Shown: positions 32,836-41,460 of the stretch, in pieces | Numbering within the stretch: position 1 is the first letter of the stretch | How the letters are laid out: each line of letters starts with the position of its first letter | Assembly: GCF_037963865.1 (NCBI RefSeq) | Contig: NZ_CP150170.1 | Location: 3,038,001 to 3,102,000 of the forward strand | DNA from: Paenibacillus sp. FSL R10-2734 | Lineage (GTDB): Bacteria; Bacillota; Bacilli; Paenibacillales; Paenibacillaceae | DNA length: 64,000 nt | Direction of reading: 5' to 3' | Position numbers and translations under genes: made by a program | Notes under the pieces: model-generated | The model's input: the letters and a program-made list of their open reading frames with translations, nothing else | What the model was told of the DNA's origin: nothing | The model's database searches: none

Positions 32836-34104
32836 ATGACTAAGAAACTGCTGTTGGCTCTACTGCTCACTATCCTCGCTGCAAGTATAGCTCTCCTATT
32901 CCTGATTTTTAATTTGAAAGTGGAGCCTTCGACGGATCGAGTGGCGATCAATACCATTGTTAAGCTGACGGAGCAGAATTGGGACAAGCTTGATCCGAAA
33001 CTGTACAAGGAGAGTCCTTATGACTTTGCCATTATCGATAACTCGGGTGTACTTCAATATCAGACGAAGAATGCGATTTCCGTCACCGTTAACGAAGCTA
33101 TCAACAATCGGGATACCGTAGTCGATGTTGTTGTTCAGGATAAGATAGTGGGTAAAGCGATTATTAATAATGATTACCGAACGATAGTTATACATATGAA
33201 ACAACAATTTATTCAAGTTTCTGTTGCGATGCTGCTTCTACTTACGATTCTGGGCATCCTCTATATTTGGTTCCTAAATAGATCCATTCTTCGTCCGTTT
33301 CGCAAAATGCAGCTATTCGCGAAGCATATCGCGAGAGGTGATCTTGAGGTGCCACTAGAGATGGATCGTAATCATCTGTTTGGTGCTTTTACCGAAAGCT
33401 TTGATATGATGCGGGAAGAGCTTGCAGCGGCTAGGCACAGCGAATATTTGGCGAATAAGAGTAAGAAAGAGCTGGTTGCAAGTCTCAGTCATGATATTAA
33501 GACACCTGTCGCTTCGCTGAAGGCGATCACGGAACTAATGTTATTAAGCGCAAAGGATGAGAAGACAAGCAGACAGCTGAACACCCTATATTCCAAAGCG
33601 GATCAGATTGATCGTCTGGTCACAGATATGTTCCATTCGACCTTGGAGGAACTGAATGAGCTTAAAGTCAGTTTAACGGAGGAGCATAGTCATCTGCTGA
33701 TTCAAATAATAAATAATGTGAATTTCTACGAACGGATTTCAGCGGCAGCTGTGCCGGACTGTATCATTACGGTGGACCCCTTGCGGCTACAGCAGGTCAT
33801 CGATAATGTAGTGAACAATTCCTACAAATACGCCAACTCTGGTACACCCATCGAAATTAAATTCGAGATTAGGGATCATTACCTGGAGGTAGATATTTTG
33901 GACTATGGCCCCGGTGTTTCTGAGGAGGAGCTGCCTTTATTATTCAATAAATTCTATCGGGGAAGTCTGGCTGTGAGCCAGAACGGTGCGGGTCTAGGTC
34001 TGTACATTTCCCGTTATATGATGCAGAAAATACATGGCGACATTGTATGTTCCAATTGGGAGAATGGATTTACAGTAAAGCTCTTGATTCCATTAGCAGG
34101 ATAA
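32836..34104 (+). CDS. Membrane sensor histidine kinase
   Basis: 422 residues. A helix at about 4-26, an extracellular region of about 95 residues, and a second helix at about 127-147 lead into HAMP (FRKMQLFAKHIARGDLEV). HisKA has phosphoacceptor His219 (SLSHDIKTPVASL), and the HATPase has VIDNVVNNSYKYA, DYGPGVSEEELP and NGAGLGLYISRYM. All catalytic boxes are present. It is paired with the OmpR-type regulator just upstream. The extracellular loop is too long for the loop-less BceS class, so it may sense its ligand directly. Confidence 0.93.
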   Translation: MTKKLLLALLLTILAASIALLFLIFNLKVEPSTDRVAINTIVKLTEQNWDKLDPKLYKESPYDFAIIDNSGVLQYQTKNAISVTVNEAINNRDTVVDVVVQDKIVGKAIINNDYRTIVIHMKQQFIQVSVAMLLLLTILGILYIWFLNRSILRPFRKMQLFAKHIARGDLEVPLEMDRNHLFGAFTESFDMMREELAAARHSEYLANKSKKELVASLSHDIKTPVASLKAITELMLLSAKDEKTSRQLNTLYSKADQIDRLVTDMFHSTLEELNELKVSLTEEHSHLLIQIINNVNFYERISAAAVPDCIITVDPLRLQQVIDNVVNNSYKYANSGTPIEIKFEIRDHYLEVDILDYGPGVSEEELPLLFNKFYRGSLAVSQNGAGLGLYISRYMMQKIHGDIVCSNWENGFTVKLLIPLAG

Positions 34105-34138
34105 AATTAAGAAATCGCTAAGGATTGCACAAAGACAT

Positions 34139-34193
34139 GTTAAGAACATTTAACGTACGATAAGGTTGTAATTGCGAATGAGCTTGTAATTGC
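34139..34193 (+). promoter_or_regulatory. Candidate regulator-binding repeats before the ABC exporter
   Basis: An inverted repeat GTTAAGAACATTTAAC (34139-34154) is followed by two copies of TTGTAATTGC (34166-34175 and 34184-34193), spaced 18 bp apart. They lie between the kinase gene and the ABC ATPase gene, where the upstream OmpR-type regulator would be expected to bind. Function is inferred. Confidence 0.45.
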
Positions 34194-34268
34194 AGCCATT
34201 TTATTTCGCGTAGAGCTTACGTTCTATTAGCGCAATTAATGAGCATGAATGTAAATGGAGTGTTCAAT

Positions 34269-35042
34269 ATGAGCGAAGTGAATCATAAAGTACTGATGCA
34301 GACCCATAAGCTTGGAAAAACCTTTTCCCATGGGGGAACTCAGCAGCACGTATTAAAAAATCTAGATTTGACCTTATATCATGGTGATTTCACAATTATC
34401 ATGGGCAGCTCAGGATCTGGTAAATCAACACTGCTATATGCCATTTCGGGGATGGATAAGCCAACGCTTGGCGAGGTTTTGTTCGAAGGCCAGGATATTA
34501 CAGCAATGAGTAATGATCAGCTTGCGGTATTCCGGCGGAAGAATTGTGGATTTGTTTTTCAACAGATTCATTTACTCGATACGATGAGTGTTCTCGACAA
34601 TGTATTATCAAGCGCCTTTCTTGTACAAAAGGATAGAGTTGGGGCTGTGAAAAAAGCAAAAAAGCTGCTTACGGATGTAGGTTTGGATGACTCAATCTGG
34701 GGTAAGTTTCCGGCGCAAATCTCAGGGGGCGAAGCCCAGCGTGCCGGAATTATCCGGGCCCTGATCAATAGTCCAAAGGCGGTGTTCGCTGATGAGCCGA
34801 CTGGAGCTCTAAATAGCTCAGCTGGAATTGGAGTACTGCGTGTCCTAACAGAGGTGAATAAACAGGGGCAAAGCATAATTATGGTTACGCATGATCTCAA
34901 AACCGCGCTACGTGGCAATCGGATATTGTATTTGCAGGATGGAGTTATCGTTGGAGATTTACGCCTTGCCCCTTATAGCGAAGATAGTGGACCTGAACGG
35001 CAGCAGCAATTACAGTCCTTTCTAACCGAATTGGGGTGGTAG
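34269..35042 (+). CDS. ABC exporter ATP-binding protein (MacB/LolD type)
   Basis: 257 residues. Walker A MGSSGSGKSTLL, the Q-loop in FVFQQIHLLD, signature QISGGEAQRAGIIRAL and Walker B AVFADEPTGALN place it in the MacB/LolD/BceA group. The ATG chosen has GGAG 8 nt upstream; an ATG ten codons earlier is open but lacks a site. The permease gene starts 2 nt after its stop. With the upstream two-component pair it forms a sensor-regulator-exporter module typical of antimicrobial-peptide or cell-envelope stress defence in Firmicutes. Confidence 0.92.
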   Translation: MSEVNHKVLMQTHKLGKTFSHGGTQQHVLKNLDLTLYHGDFTIIMGSSGSGKSTLLYAISGMDKPTLGEVLFEGQDITAMSNDQLAVFRRKNCGFVFQQIHLLDTMSVLDNVLSSAFLVQKDRVGAVKKAKKLLTDVGLDDSIWGKFPAQISGGEAQRAGIIRALINSPKAVFADEPTGALNSSAGIGVLRVLTEVNKQGQSIIMVTHDLKTALRGNRILYLQDGVIVGDLRLAPYSEDSGPERQQQLQSFLTELGW

Positions 35043-35044
35043 GG

Positions 35045-37387
35045 ATGAGAAGCTTAATAGGAAAACTTGCTTGGTCCAATATTCGTAAAAGAAAAAGTGC
35101 AACGATTACGCTTTTCATTCTGATTATGATAGCAGTGCTGCTACTGAACATTGGCCTCACGGTCAGCTTGAAGCTTAATTCTTTTCAGCAAGAAAAAATA
35201 TCAAAGCTAAATACTCCAGATATCACCGCTTATTTTCCTGTAAACGAGAATGTGAAGTCATATGAATCTCTTGTGGATGATTATCCTTATACTGAAACTT
35301 GGGAGAATGAGTCGGCACTACTGCTACCTGACGTAAAGATAAACTACGGGGGGAACAATACAGCGATTGCCTTCTTGATTCTTAATAAGGATTCCCAGCG
35401 GTCCATGGGACTATTTAATACAACGTCTCGCTTGGAGCTTGAAGATCAGAATACGATTTATCTGCCATATATTTTCCACGGGGGTTCAGGGTATGACCTT
35501 GGGGATACGATCTCGTTTGAATATGGCAACAACAAATTCACTTATACCATCGGTGGATTTACGGAGGAACCTCTTTTTGGAACATTGACAAACGGGGCTT
35601 TGAAAGTGTTTTTGAACGATGAAGGTTATAAGCAATTGGAGGCACAGCTTGGAAAAGAGGTGCAATTTAATTTTCTATCTGTACAACTAAACGAACGGGC
35701 GAAAGAGGTCAAGCTAGAGCAAAAGCTGAGTGAACAGATTTTTGGCTCTGGAAATGCGAGTTCATTTTTAGTCATGCGAACAGAAGTGGGTCTCGAAGGA
35801 AACCGCGTTTTTGTGAATATTTTAGCCGCCATTCTTATTGTATTTGCACTGATTATGGTTGTAATCTCGTTGATTGTGATCAGGTTTCAGATCTTCGGGA
35901 ATATTGAGGATAATCTAACCAACATCGGTGTTTTGAAAGCAAACGGTTATACGTCCAGGCAGATCATATCCTCATTTCTGTTACAGTTCGTCTCAGTGTC
36001 TATAATGGCTTCCATACCAGGGAGTTTGATTTCCGTTCTAGTCATGCCCTTAGTAGGTAATATGATCTCGTCTTCAGTTGGATTGCTGTGGCCGACAACC
36101 TTTGAATTATTAAGTGCTTTAGTTAGCTTGCTTATCGTTACGCTACTGATTCTATGTGTTGCCTATCTGTCTAGTAGGAAGATCCGAACGATTACCCCTA
36201 TAGTAGCTCTTCAGAGCGGGCTTCTTACCCATAATTTCAAGAGAAATCACTTTCCACTAGCAACCACTTCACTGAATTTGCAATTCACTTTAAGTCTGAA
36301 GTCTTTATTCAGGCAGACCAAACAGAATTTAATGATTGTACTGATCGTTGCGGGATTGACCTTTTCTAGTATATTTTGCTCCATCCTTAATTTTAACTTT
36401 AAAGGGGATACTTCAGCCGTTTTAGATTTAGTGGGCTTAGAACGCACGAATGTGCAACTTGATCTAAAAAATACTGACCATGATCCAAAAATATTTGCAG
36501 AAGTTGAAGCTATGTCTGAGGTTCAAAAGATCTCCATATTGGAAAGTAGAGTAGCTTCCATTAATGATTCCAGCTTTATGCTCCGTGTATCTGATGATTA
36601 TGCCAAGCTGGAAACGCAGACGGTCTACAATGGTAGGCAGCCCATTTATGATAATGAAATTGCGATATCCGGTGTAATTGCGAGAATGAAAAATAAGGCC
36701 ATTGGGGACGAGGTTCCAGTTACGTTTAATGGGGTAACTCAAAATTATTTGGTGACTGGCTTTAGTCAGCAGATAAATCAGTTGGGTATGGTCGCTACCA
36801 TAACAGAAGATGGAATGAAGAGATTGCAGCCAAATTATTCAGTCCAGTCTATTAATGTGTATTTGAAGGAAGGGGAAGATCCTCAAGCGTTTATCCAAAA
36901 GATTGAAGAACGCTTCCCTGGGCAATGGAACGTAACAAACATTTTAGACATGTTAGAAAGCACGCTCAGTACATTCACTGCAGCAGTATCTTCTATGACA
37001 GCACTCATTACGGCGGTCACAGTTATAGTGGTCAGTCTAATCTTGTATTTGGTAATTAAGACTTTGATTATGAAGCGCAAGCGAGAGTTCGGTATTCTTA
37101 AAGGTATTGGATATACCACCTTTAATTTGATGACGCAGATTACGTTCAGTCTTTTTCCAGTGATTGTAGTTGGAGTATTGCTGGGGAGTTTAGCGGGTTA
37201 TTTTTACTCAGATTCAGCGTTTGTGCTATTGCTCTCAAGTCTAGGGATTTATAATGTCCAACTGGCGGTAAGTTTGCCTCAGGTGCTTCTACTGTGTGCA
37301 GTCATCCTAGTTGTTGCTTATGTGGTGTCTATGCTAGTTGCAAGGCGAATTCGGAAGGTCAGCGTATACGATTTGATTATGGACTAA
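35045..37387 (+). CDS. FtsX-like ABC permease with two extracellular domains
   Basis: 780 residues. A helix at about 16-38 is followed by an extracellular domain of about 200 residues, three helices (about 255-390), a fifth helix at about 430 (NLMIVLIVAGLTFSSIFCSIL), a second extracellular domain of about 180 residues, and three C-terminal helices. This is the duplicated FtsX layout of eight-helix permeases, not the ten-helix BceB form. The start ATG has GGTGG upstream; a GTG three codons earlier overlaps the ATPase stop. With the ATPase it would extrude envelope-active compounds or lipoprotein-like substrates. Confidence 0.9.
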   Translation: MRSLIGKLAWSNIRKRKSATITLFILIMIAVLLLNIGLTVSLKLNSFQQEKISKLNTPDITAYFPVNENVKSYESLVDDYPYTETWENESALLLPDVKINYGGNNTAIAFLILNKDSQRSMGLFNTTSRLELEDQNTIYLPYIFHGGSGYDLGDTISFEYGNNKFTYTIGGFTEEPLFGTLTNGALKVFLNDEGYKQLEAQLGKEVQFNFLSVQLNERAKEVKLEQKLSEQIFGSGNASSFLVMRTEVGLEGNRVFVNILAAILIVFALIMVVISLIVIRFQIFGNIEDNLTNIGVLKANGYTSRQIISSFLLQFVSVSIMASIPGSLISVLVMPLVGNMISSSVGLLWPTTFELLSALVSLLIVTLLILCVAYLSSRKIRTITPIVALQSGLLTHNFKRNHFPLATTSLNLQFTLSLKSLFRQTKQNLMIVLIVAGLTFSSIFCSILNFNFKGDTSAVLDLVGLERTNVQLDLKNTDHDPKIFAEVEAMSEVQKISILESRVASINDSSFMLRVSDDYAKLETQTVYNGRQPIYDNEIAISGVIARMKNKAIGDEVPVTFNGVTQNYLVTGFSQQINQLGMVATITEDGMKRLQPNYSVQSINVYLKEGEDPQAFIQKIEERFPGQWNVTNILDMLESTLSTFTAAVSSMTALITAVTVIVVSLILYLVIKTLIMKRKREFGILKGIGYTTFNLMTQITFSLFPVIVVGVLLGSLAGYFYSDSAFVLLLSSLGIYNVQLAVSLPQVLLLCAVILVVAYVVSMLVARRIRKVSVYDLIMD

Positions 37388-37401
37388 GCACTTGAACAAA
37401 A

Positions 37402-37467
37402 AAACAACGAGCTGGAAGTAGGCTGCACCCATGTTAATAGGATTCACAGCCGCTCCAGTCTCGTTCT
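37402..37467 (-). terminator. Terminator of the VOC gene
   Basis: A long interrupted stem (AACGAG..CTGGA with TCCAG..CTCGTT, and an inner GGCTG/CAGCC) gives a T-run on the minus strand. It may also stop transcription from the FtsX permease gene. Confidence 0.7.
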
Positions 37468-37476
37468 TATTCGGTA

Positions 37477-37908
37477 TTACATATTGTTCATTTGGCCATC
37501 ATCATAATTGAATTGCCATTCGATTCCGAATTTATCCTTCAAACTGCCATAACACTTGCTCCAGAAGGTTTCTTGTAACTCCATCACTACTTTACCACCT
37601 TCTTGAAGTTTATGAAAATAGCTCTTAATGTTATCCATATCCTTACTAACAACGGCGAGACTAATATTGTTTCCTTCCACAAAAGGCATGCCTGGGAAAA
37701 CATCTGAGAACATTACATTGCTGCCTTCAATATTCAAGCGGGTATGCATTACCAAATCTTTAGCTTCTTCAGGAAGAGTGAAATTGGGATCGGGTGGTGT
37801 TTCTCCAAAGGTCATGATTTGTGGAGGTTCGGTTCCAAACACCTCTGCGTAAAATTCTGCGGCTTGACGACAATTCCCGTTAAAATTAAGATAAACATCG
37901 ATAGACAT
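37477..37908 (-). CDS. PhnB/YjdN-like VOC family protein
   Basis: 143 residues with the vicinal-oxygen-chelate fold pattern of the PhnB/3-demethylubiquinone-9-methyltransferase-like group: VYLNFNGNCRQAAEFYAEVFG at the start, HTRLNIEGSNVMFSDVFPG in the middle and WSKCYGSLKDKFGIEWQFNY at the end. Members are small cytoplasmic dimers, and most have no known reaction. The start ATG has AAAGGAG upstream. Single gene with its own terminator. I cannot predict a substrate. Confidence 0.85.
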   Translation of the reverse strand: MSIDVYLNFNGNCRQAAEFYAEVFGTEPPQIMTFGETPPDPNFTLPEEAKDLVMHTRLNIEGSNVMFSDVFPGMPFVEGNNISLAVVSKDMDNIKSYFHKLQEGGKVVMELQETFWSKCYGSLKDKFGIEWQFNYDDGQMNNM

Positions 37909-38062
37909 TTACTTCACTCCTTTAAAGTATTGTTGGCATTGTAAACGGTGCTTAAAGTTAAAAATTAAAATTTCTCGTGACTTCCATATTGTATCATTTA
38001 CCAGTTTATAAACAAATATACTTATAGTCTCATTTGGTATGAACATTTATATCAACATTCAA

Positions 38063-38096
38063 AAAGAACCACTGGAATGTGATCCAGTGGTTCTTT
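38063..38096 (-). terminator. Terminator of the DUF2871 gene
   Basis: A perfect 14-bp stem (38063-38076 with 38083-38096) and a 6-nt loop give AAAGAACC..GGTTCTTT with a T-run on the minus strand, directly after the stop. Confidence 0.9.
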
Positions 38097-38101
38097 CCCT
38101 A

Positions 38102-38497
38102 TTATTTAATTCGTTTGCCGAGCAGAATTAGTAGCCATATGATACCAGCTCCTACTGTGGCATGACCGAGACCCGCAATATGAGGTAAGAAACTGATATC
38201 AGTCCCGTTAATTTGCAGCATCCCGCGAGTAGCCATAGTACCGATCGTGATCAGGAGACCAATGTTATAGACAATGTACCATGCGCCAAAGGATTTAGCC
38301 TCATGGATCTTAAATAACTTGGCTAGGATCAATGTGATTATAAAGAAGAAGAACCCCAGCACAAGGATATGGGTATGAAGCGCAACCAAGATGGTGTTTC
38401 CTTCGAAATCATTCATTTTTGTGATTTCACGATATGCAACACCTGCTATCAAACCAAGTACGGCATAGAAAAAAGACGTGTAATACAATTTTTTCAT
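38102..38497 (-). CDS. DUF2871 four-helix membrane protein
   Basis: 131 residues with four membrane helices: FFYAVLGLIAGVAY, ALHTHILVLGFFFFIITLILA, WYIVYNIGLLITIGTMA and GLGHATVGAGIIWLLILL. Several His residues lie within or at the edge of helices (LHTHILVLGFF, PHIAGLGHATVG), recalling haem-copper oxidase-like or other metal-binding membrane proteins, but the family has no proven function. The second ATG is preferred because AAGGAG is 8 nt upstream; the first is only 2 nt away. It is divergent from the small protein pair at 38721-39057. Confidence 0.8.
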   Translation of the reverse strand: MKKLYYTSFFYAVLGLIAGVAYREITKMNDFEGNTILVALHTHILVLGFFFFIITLILAKLFKIHEAKSFGAWYIVYNIGLLITIGTMATRGMLQINGTDISFLPHIAGLGHATVGAGIIWLLILLGKRIK

Positions 38498-38624
38498 GAT
38501 CATGACTCCTTTGTATTTATCGTTATATCAAAATCATATCACGCAAATAAGAACGCAATATGAACGAATGGCTTTATAGTGAATGATTTCACGGAATTGT
38601 CAAAAATTAATCCCTAGCTAGACC

Positions 38625-38656
38625 CACACAGTTTCCACACAATATTGATCTATAAT
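38625..38656 (+). promoter_or_regulatory. Promoter with direct repeats before the small-protein pair
   Basis: A consensus TATAAT lies at 38651-38656. Upstream, CACACA occurs at 38625-38630 and again at 38636-38641, an 11-bp period, in place of a good -35. This layout is typical of promoters activated by an OmpR-type regulator bound as tandem dimers. Confidence 0.4.
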
Positions 38657-38720
38657 GATGAATATTATTGAACCCGCTGTTCATGGGAGTCAGGGTGTTC
38701 GATGGTGCGGGAGGATAGAT

Positions 38721-38810
38721 ATGAAAAAAGCGGATTGGATCATAGCCATTCTAGTTATGGGAATGGGTCTGATGTGCATGTTGGTCTCTGCAAATTTTTT
38801 TTCGTATTGA
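38721..38810 (+). CDS. 29-residue single-helix membrane protein
   Basis: A short gene read directly from the sequence: ATG at 38721, TGA at 38808-38810, with GGGAGGA 6-8 nt upstream. The peptide begins MKKADWIIAILVMGMG and continues with a second Met/Cys-rich hydrophobic stretch to NFFSY, so it is one membrane-spanning helix with a charged start. It lies 34 nt before the secreted small protein gene and shares its promoter. The family is unknown. The strong ribosome binding site and the clear helix support it as real. Confidence 0.5.
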   Translation: MKKADWIIAILVMGMGLMCMLVSANFFSY

Positions 38811-38844
38811 TTTTTTCCGTATTATAAAGTAGGAGATGGTTTTT

Positions 38845-39057
38845 TTGAAAAGAGGAGTATTTGCAGTAATCTGTGTAGTTATTTTGTCATTTGGAATTGG
38901 AACAGCAGCTTATGCTGCCGGGTTTGTTCCGAGCACTTTTAAAGAGATGTTACCCTTTATGAAAGAAAGACATCCGAACATGAGTGATTCCGATCTAGAG
39001 CAAATGTATAAGAGCTGTCATGAAGAAGACAATTCGAATACTCGTGGAATGATGTAA
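38845..39057 (+). CDS. Small secreted Met/His/Cys-containing protein
   Basis: 70 residues from a TTG start that has AGGAG 9 nt upstream; an ATG three codons earlier overlaps that site. A signal peptide covers about residues 1-27 (AVICVVILSFGIGTAAYAAG). The mature part of about 43 residues, FKEMLPFMKERHPNMSDSD then LEQMYKSCHEE, ends GMM, with His, Cys and several Met that could bind copper or haem. I recall similar short proteins in Bacillus and Paenibacillus without a known function. It is second in a two-gene unit with the 29-residue membrane protein and is followed by a strong terminator. Confidence 0.65.
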   Translation: MKRGVFAVICVVILSFGIGTAAYAAGFVPSTFKEMLPFMKERHPNMSDSDLEQMYKSCHEEDNSNTRGMM

Positions 39058-39099
39058 AGGCCATATTGATGCAGAAATAGCTGTAATCAACGCCGTTTA

Positions 39100-39142
39100 A
39101 TAAGAACCTTTTGTTGCATACAACAAAGGGTTCTTATTTTAT
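39100..39142 (+). terminator. Terminator of the small-protein pair
   Basis: A perfect 18-bp stem (39100-39117 with 39121-39138) has a short loop and T-rich end. It stops the + strand unit and probably also the converging monooxygenase gene. Confidence 0.9.
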
Positions 39143-39176
39143 TGTTATCATCACTTTTGCGTACCCCAATAGATCC

Positions 39177-40142
39177 TTAAGTTATTGGATTTATAGCCCC
39201 TTGATACTCATTCATTAAATTGTCGATAATCTGCTGTACGGACAATATTTCTTTAATTTCATGAACCCTTGACCCGGCAAACACTAATCCGTTCTTTACA
39301 TCTCCCCTAAGGGAAGTAAGCAGGGATTCCATGGTACAGAAGCGATGTGAACAAACCTTTAGACAATCATAGCATTTTTTTATTTTTAATTTGGCATCAT
39401 CACTAATTCGATCTGTGAATTCATTGCGAATGGCTCTGCCATCTAGACCCACCGTAGACTTGATCAGGATCGTATCGCCTTGCTGAGCATCTACATACTT
39501 TTGCTTGAAGTCTATAGGAGCATCACATTCATGGCTAGCAACGAAACGGGTACCCATCTGAACACCAGATGCGCCCATCCGAAGGGCTTTTGCAATATCA
39601 TCTCCTGTTAGAATCCCACCCGCAGCAATAACCGGAATCGAAACGGCTTCTACAACTTCAGGAAGGATATCAAACATGGATCTTTCTGTACCTAAATGGC
39701 CCCCGGCTTCAAACCCTTCCACAACGACAGCAGAGGCACCAAGTCTTTCGGATATTCTGGCTAATTTGGCAGAGGAAACAATAGACACCACAGGGGTGCC
39801 ATATTCTTTACCCCAAGCATAAATATCTCTGGAAATTCCGGCTCCAGAAATAATAAAATCCACCTTTTCTTCTAAAGCAACCTTCATTTTATCGGCAAAA
39901 TCCTTCATTGCGAATAGTACGTTCACACCGATATATCCATTCCCTTTTAAGAGTTCTCTTGTTTTGCGAATATGCATTCTTAGTTCTTCAGTGGTGATTC
40001 CTGTACCAGAAATGGTGCCGATCCCGCCTGCATTGGCTACAGCAGCGGCTAATCCACTTAAGGATATGCCTACACCCATTCCACCTTGAATAACAGGAAC
40101 TTTGGATTTAATATGTCCGAATTGGATTGTTGGAAGTTTCAT
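39177..40142 (-). CDS. Nitronate monooxygenase-like flavoprotein (NMO/FabK family)
   Basis: 321 residues with a TIM-barrel FMN-binding pattern: PVIQGGMGVGIS, VISIVSS-like strand, VVEGFEAGGHLGTE, PVIAAGGILTGDDIAKAL and GVQMGTRFVAS. Family members oxidise alkyl nitronates or act as enoyl-ACP reductases (FabK). Near the C-terminus is the unusual cluster KKCYDCLKVCSHRFC with four cysteines (C-x2-C-x3-C-x4-C), suggesting a metal or iron-sulfur site. The start ATG has AGAGGTG upstream. It is a single gene divergent from the MgtC-like gene. The exact substrate is not clear; annotation as NMO is by family. Confidence 0.86.
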   Translation of the reverse strand: MKLPTIQFGHIKSKVPVIQGGMGVGISLSGLAAAVANAGGIGTISGTGITTEELRMHIRKTRELLKGNGYIGVNVLFAMKDFADKMKVALEEKVDFIISGAGISRDIYAWGKEYGTPVVSIVSSAKLARISERLGASAVVVEGFEAGGHLGTERSMFDILPEVVEAVSIPVIAAGGILTGDDIAKALRMGASGVQMGTRFVASHECDAPIDFKQKYVDAQQGDTILIKSTVGLDGRAIRNEFTDRISDDAKLKIKKCYDCLKVCSHRFCTMESLLTSLRGDVKNGLVFAGSRVHEIKEILSVQQIIDNLMNEYQGAINPIT

Positions 40143-40408
40143 ATACGCACCTCTTTCACTAGTTGTAGTTCGATATAAATCTCTACCGAAGTAACAGCTA
40201 TAAAGGTATCACAGTAAAATCATTGCAGATATGACTGTGCGCATGCTCAAACTATGTTAAATATCATGTCTATCTCATTAGAGTAGAAAATATGGAAATC
40301 CGTTTATGATACAATAAATAGCATATTAACATGATCCTGCGTACGCTAAACTCTTTATTTAGGGCATCGCATGTAAGGCATACATATTATAAGGAGAGAA
40401 GGACAGGT

Positions 40409-41071
40409 ATGGAGTTTGAATATTTACTTCGTGTAGTTGGAGCTGGAATTTGTGGAGTTTTAGTTGGATTTGAAAGAAAAAGCAGGATGAAAGAAGCGGG
40501 AGTTAGGACGCATTTTATCGTAGCCTTAAGTGCTGCACTTATGATGATCATCTCAAAATATGGATTTCAGGATCAAGCTACTTGGTCCAATGTTAAACTC
40601 GATCCTGCACGTATAGCTGCCCAGGTAGTAAGTGGAGTGGGATTTCTTGGAGCAGGGATGATTTTCATACACAAAAATACCGTGAAGGGCCTTACAACTG
40701 CAGCGGGGATTTTGGCAACGGCGGGGCTAGGGCTGGCGATTGGATCAGGCCTTTATATTCTTGGCGGAGGAGCAACGATTATAATCTTACTTGGCCAAAA
40801 GATATTACATGGCCGATACAGTTGGCTGGCCTCACCAAAAACCCAACAGATTGTTATTTGTCTATCTAATACAGAAGGAGCTGTGAGTCGAATTCAAGGC
40901 CTACTTGAAGAAAAAAACATTACCATTCTAAGCTTTCACGCTGAAAATAATAGTGTTGCATCCGAATTGAATTTAGAAATTATCGTAAAATTTCCTGAAT
41001 CGTTCAATTCTGTGAATTTGTTATCACTAATACAAGAGGACGCCTCTGTTAAGGCAGTGGAGTTTCAATAA
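40409..41071 (+). CDS. MgtC/SapB family membrane protein
   Basis: 220 residues. Four to five N-terminal helices (about 5-135) contain LVGFERKSRMKEAGVRTHFIVALSAAL and VVSGVGFLGAGMIFI, the MgtC/SapB signature. The C-terminal domain of about 80 residues is soluble and ACT-like (VICLSNTEGAVSRIQGLLEEK). MgtC proteins modulate growth at low magnesium and inhibit F-ATPase in pathogens; the role in this organism is unknown. The frame is open for 26 codons upstream, but the ATG chosen has AAGGA 5 nt before it. A possible hairpin follows the gene at 41100-41144. Confidence 0.88.
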   Translation: MEFEYLLRVVGAGICGVLVGFERKSRMKEAGVRTHFIVALSAALMMIISKYGFQDQATWSNVKLDPARIAAQVVSGVGFLGAGMIFIHKNTVKGLTTAAGILATAGLGLAIGSGLYILGGGATIIILLGQKILHGRYSWLASPKTQQIVICLSNTEGAVSRIQGLLEEKNITILSFHAENNSVASELNLEIIVKFPESFNSVNLLSLIQEDASVKAVEFQ

Positions 41072-41099
41072 ATTCTTCTCAATAACTTCTCATGACACT

Positions 41100-41144
41100 C
41101 CGTATCAAGGGTTGGTTTCTTTAAAGAACTTACTTTTGATACGG
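41100..41144 (+). terminator. Possible terminator of the MgtC-like gene
   Basis: A perfect 9-bp stem with a loop of 27 nt and no long T-run after it, so only a weak terminator or another RNA structure. Confidence 0.35.
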
Positions 41145-41384
41145 GTGCAATCTCCATTTCACTATTAATCCGCGCATGATTCTACCTTTTTTTGCAATAT
41201 TCAGGGATCGCAAACCTTCTGATCCGACACTTTATCCTAAACCTCTCGTTGCTCTAAGATATATCCCTCTCTAAATTTAGGTTATTTCTATTTATAGTTT
41301 CCATTTGGTCTATTACGGTATAATTTTTGATTTTTAATGTTAGGTATATGTTATGTATTTAATAAGTTTGTTATAAAAATCACA

Positions 41385-41399
41385 TATTAAACGCTTTCA
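41385..41399. promoter_or_regulatory. Weak cre-like site
   Basis: ATTAAACGCTTTCA matches the 3' half of the Bacillus catabolite-responsive element (CGNWNNCW) fully but misses T and G in the 5' half. It sits 33 bp upstream of the -35 of the operon promoter. Low confidence. Confidence 0.25.
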
Positions 41400-41418
41400 T
41401 TTATTTCGAATAAAAAAA

Positions 41419-41460
41419 TATGTCATTTATATTGACATACATTCAATGAGCCTTTATTAT
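41419..41460 (+). promoter_or_regulatory. Promoter and palindromic operator of the ten-gene operon
   Basis: TTGACA (41432-41437), a 17-bp spacer and TATTAT (41455-41460) form a near-ideal sigma-A promoter. A perfect 7-bp inverted repeat, TATGTCA (41419-41425) with TGACATA (41433-41439), overlaps the -35. This fits autoregulation by the ROK regulator encoded first in the operon. Confidence 0.75.
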
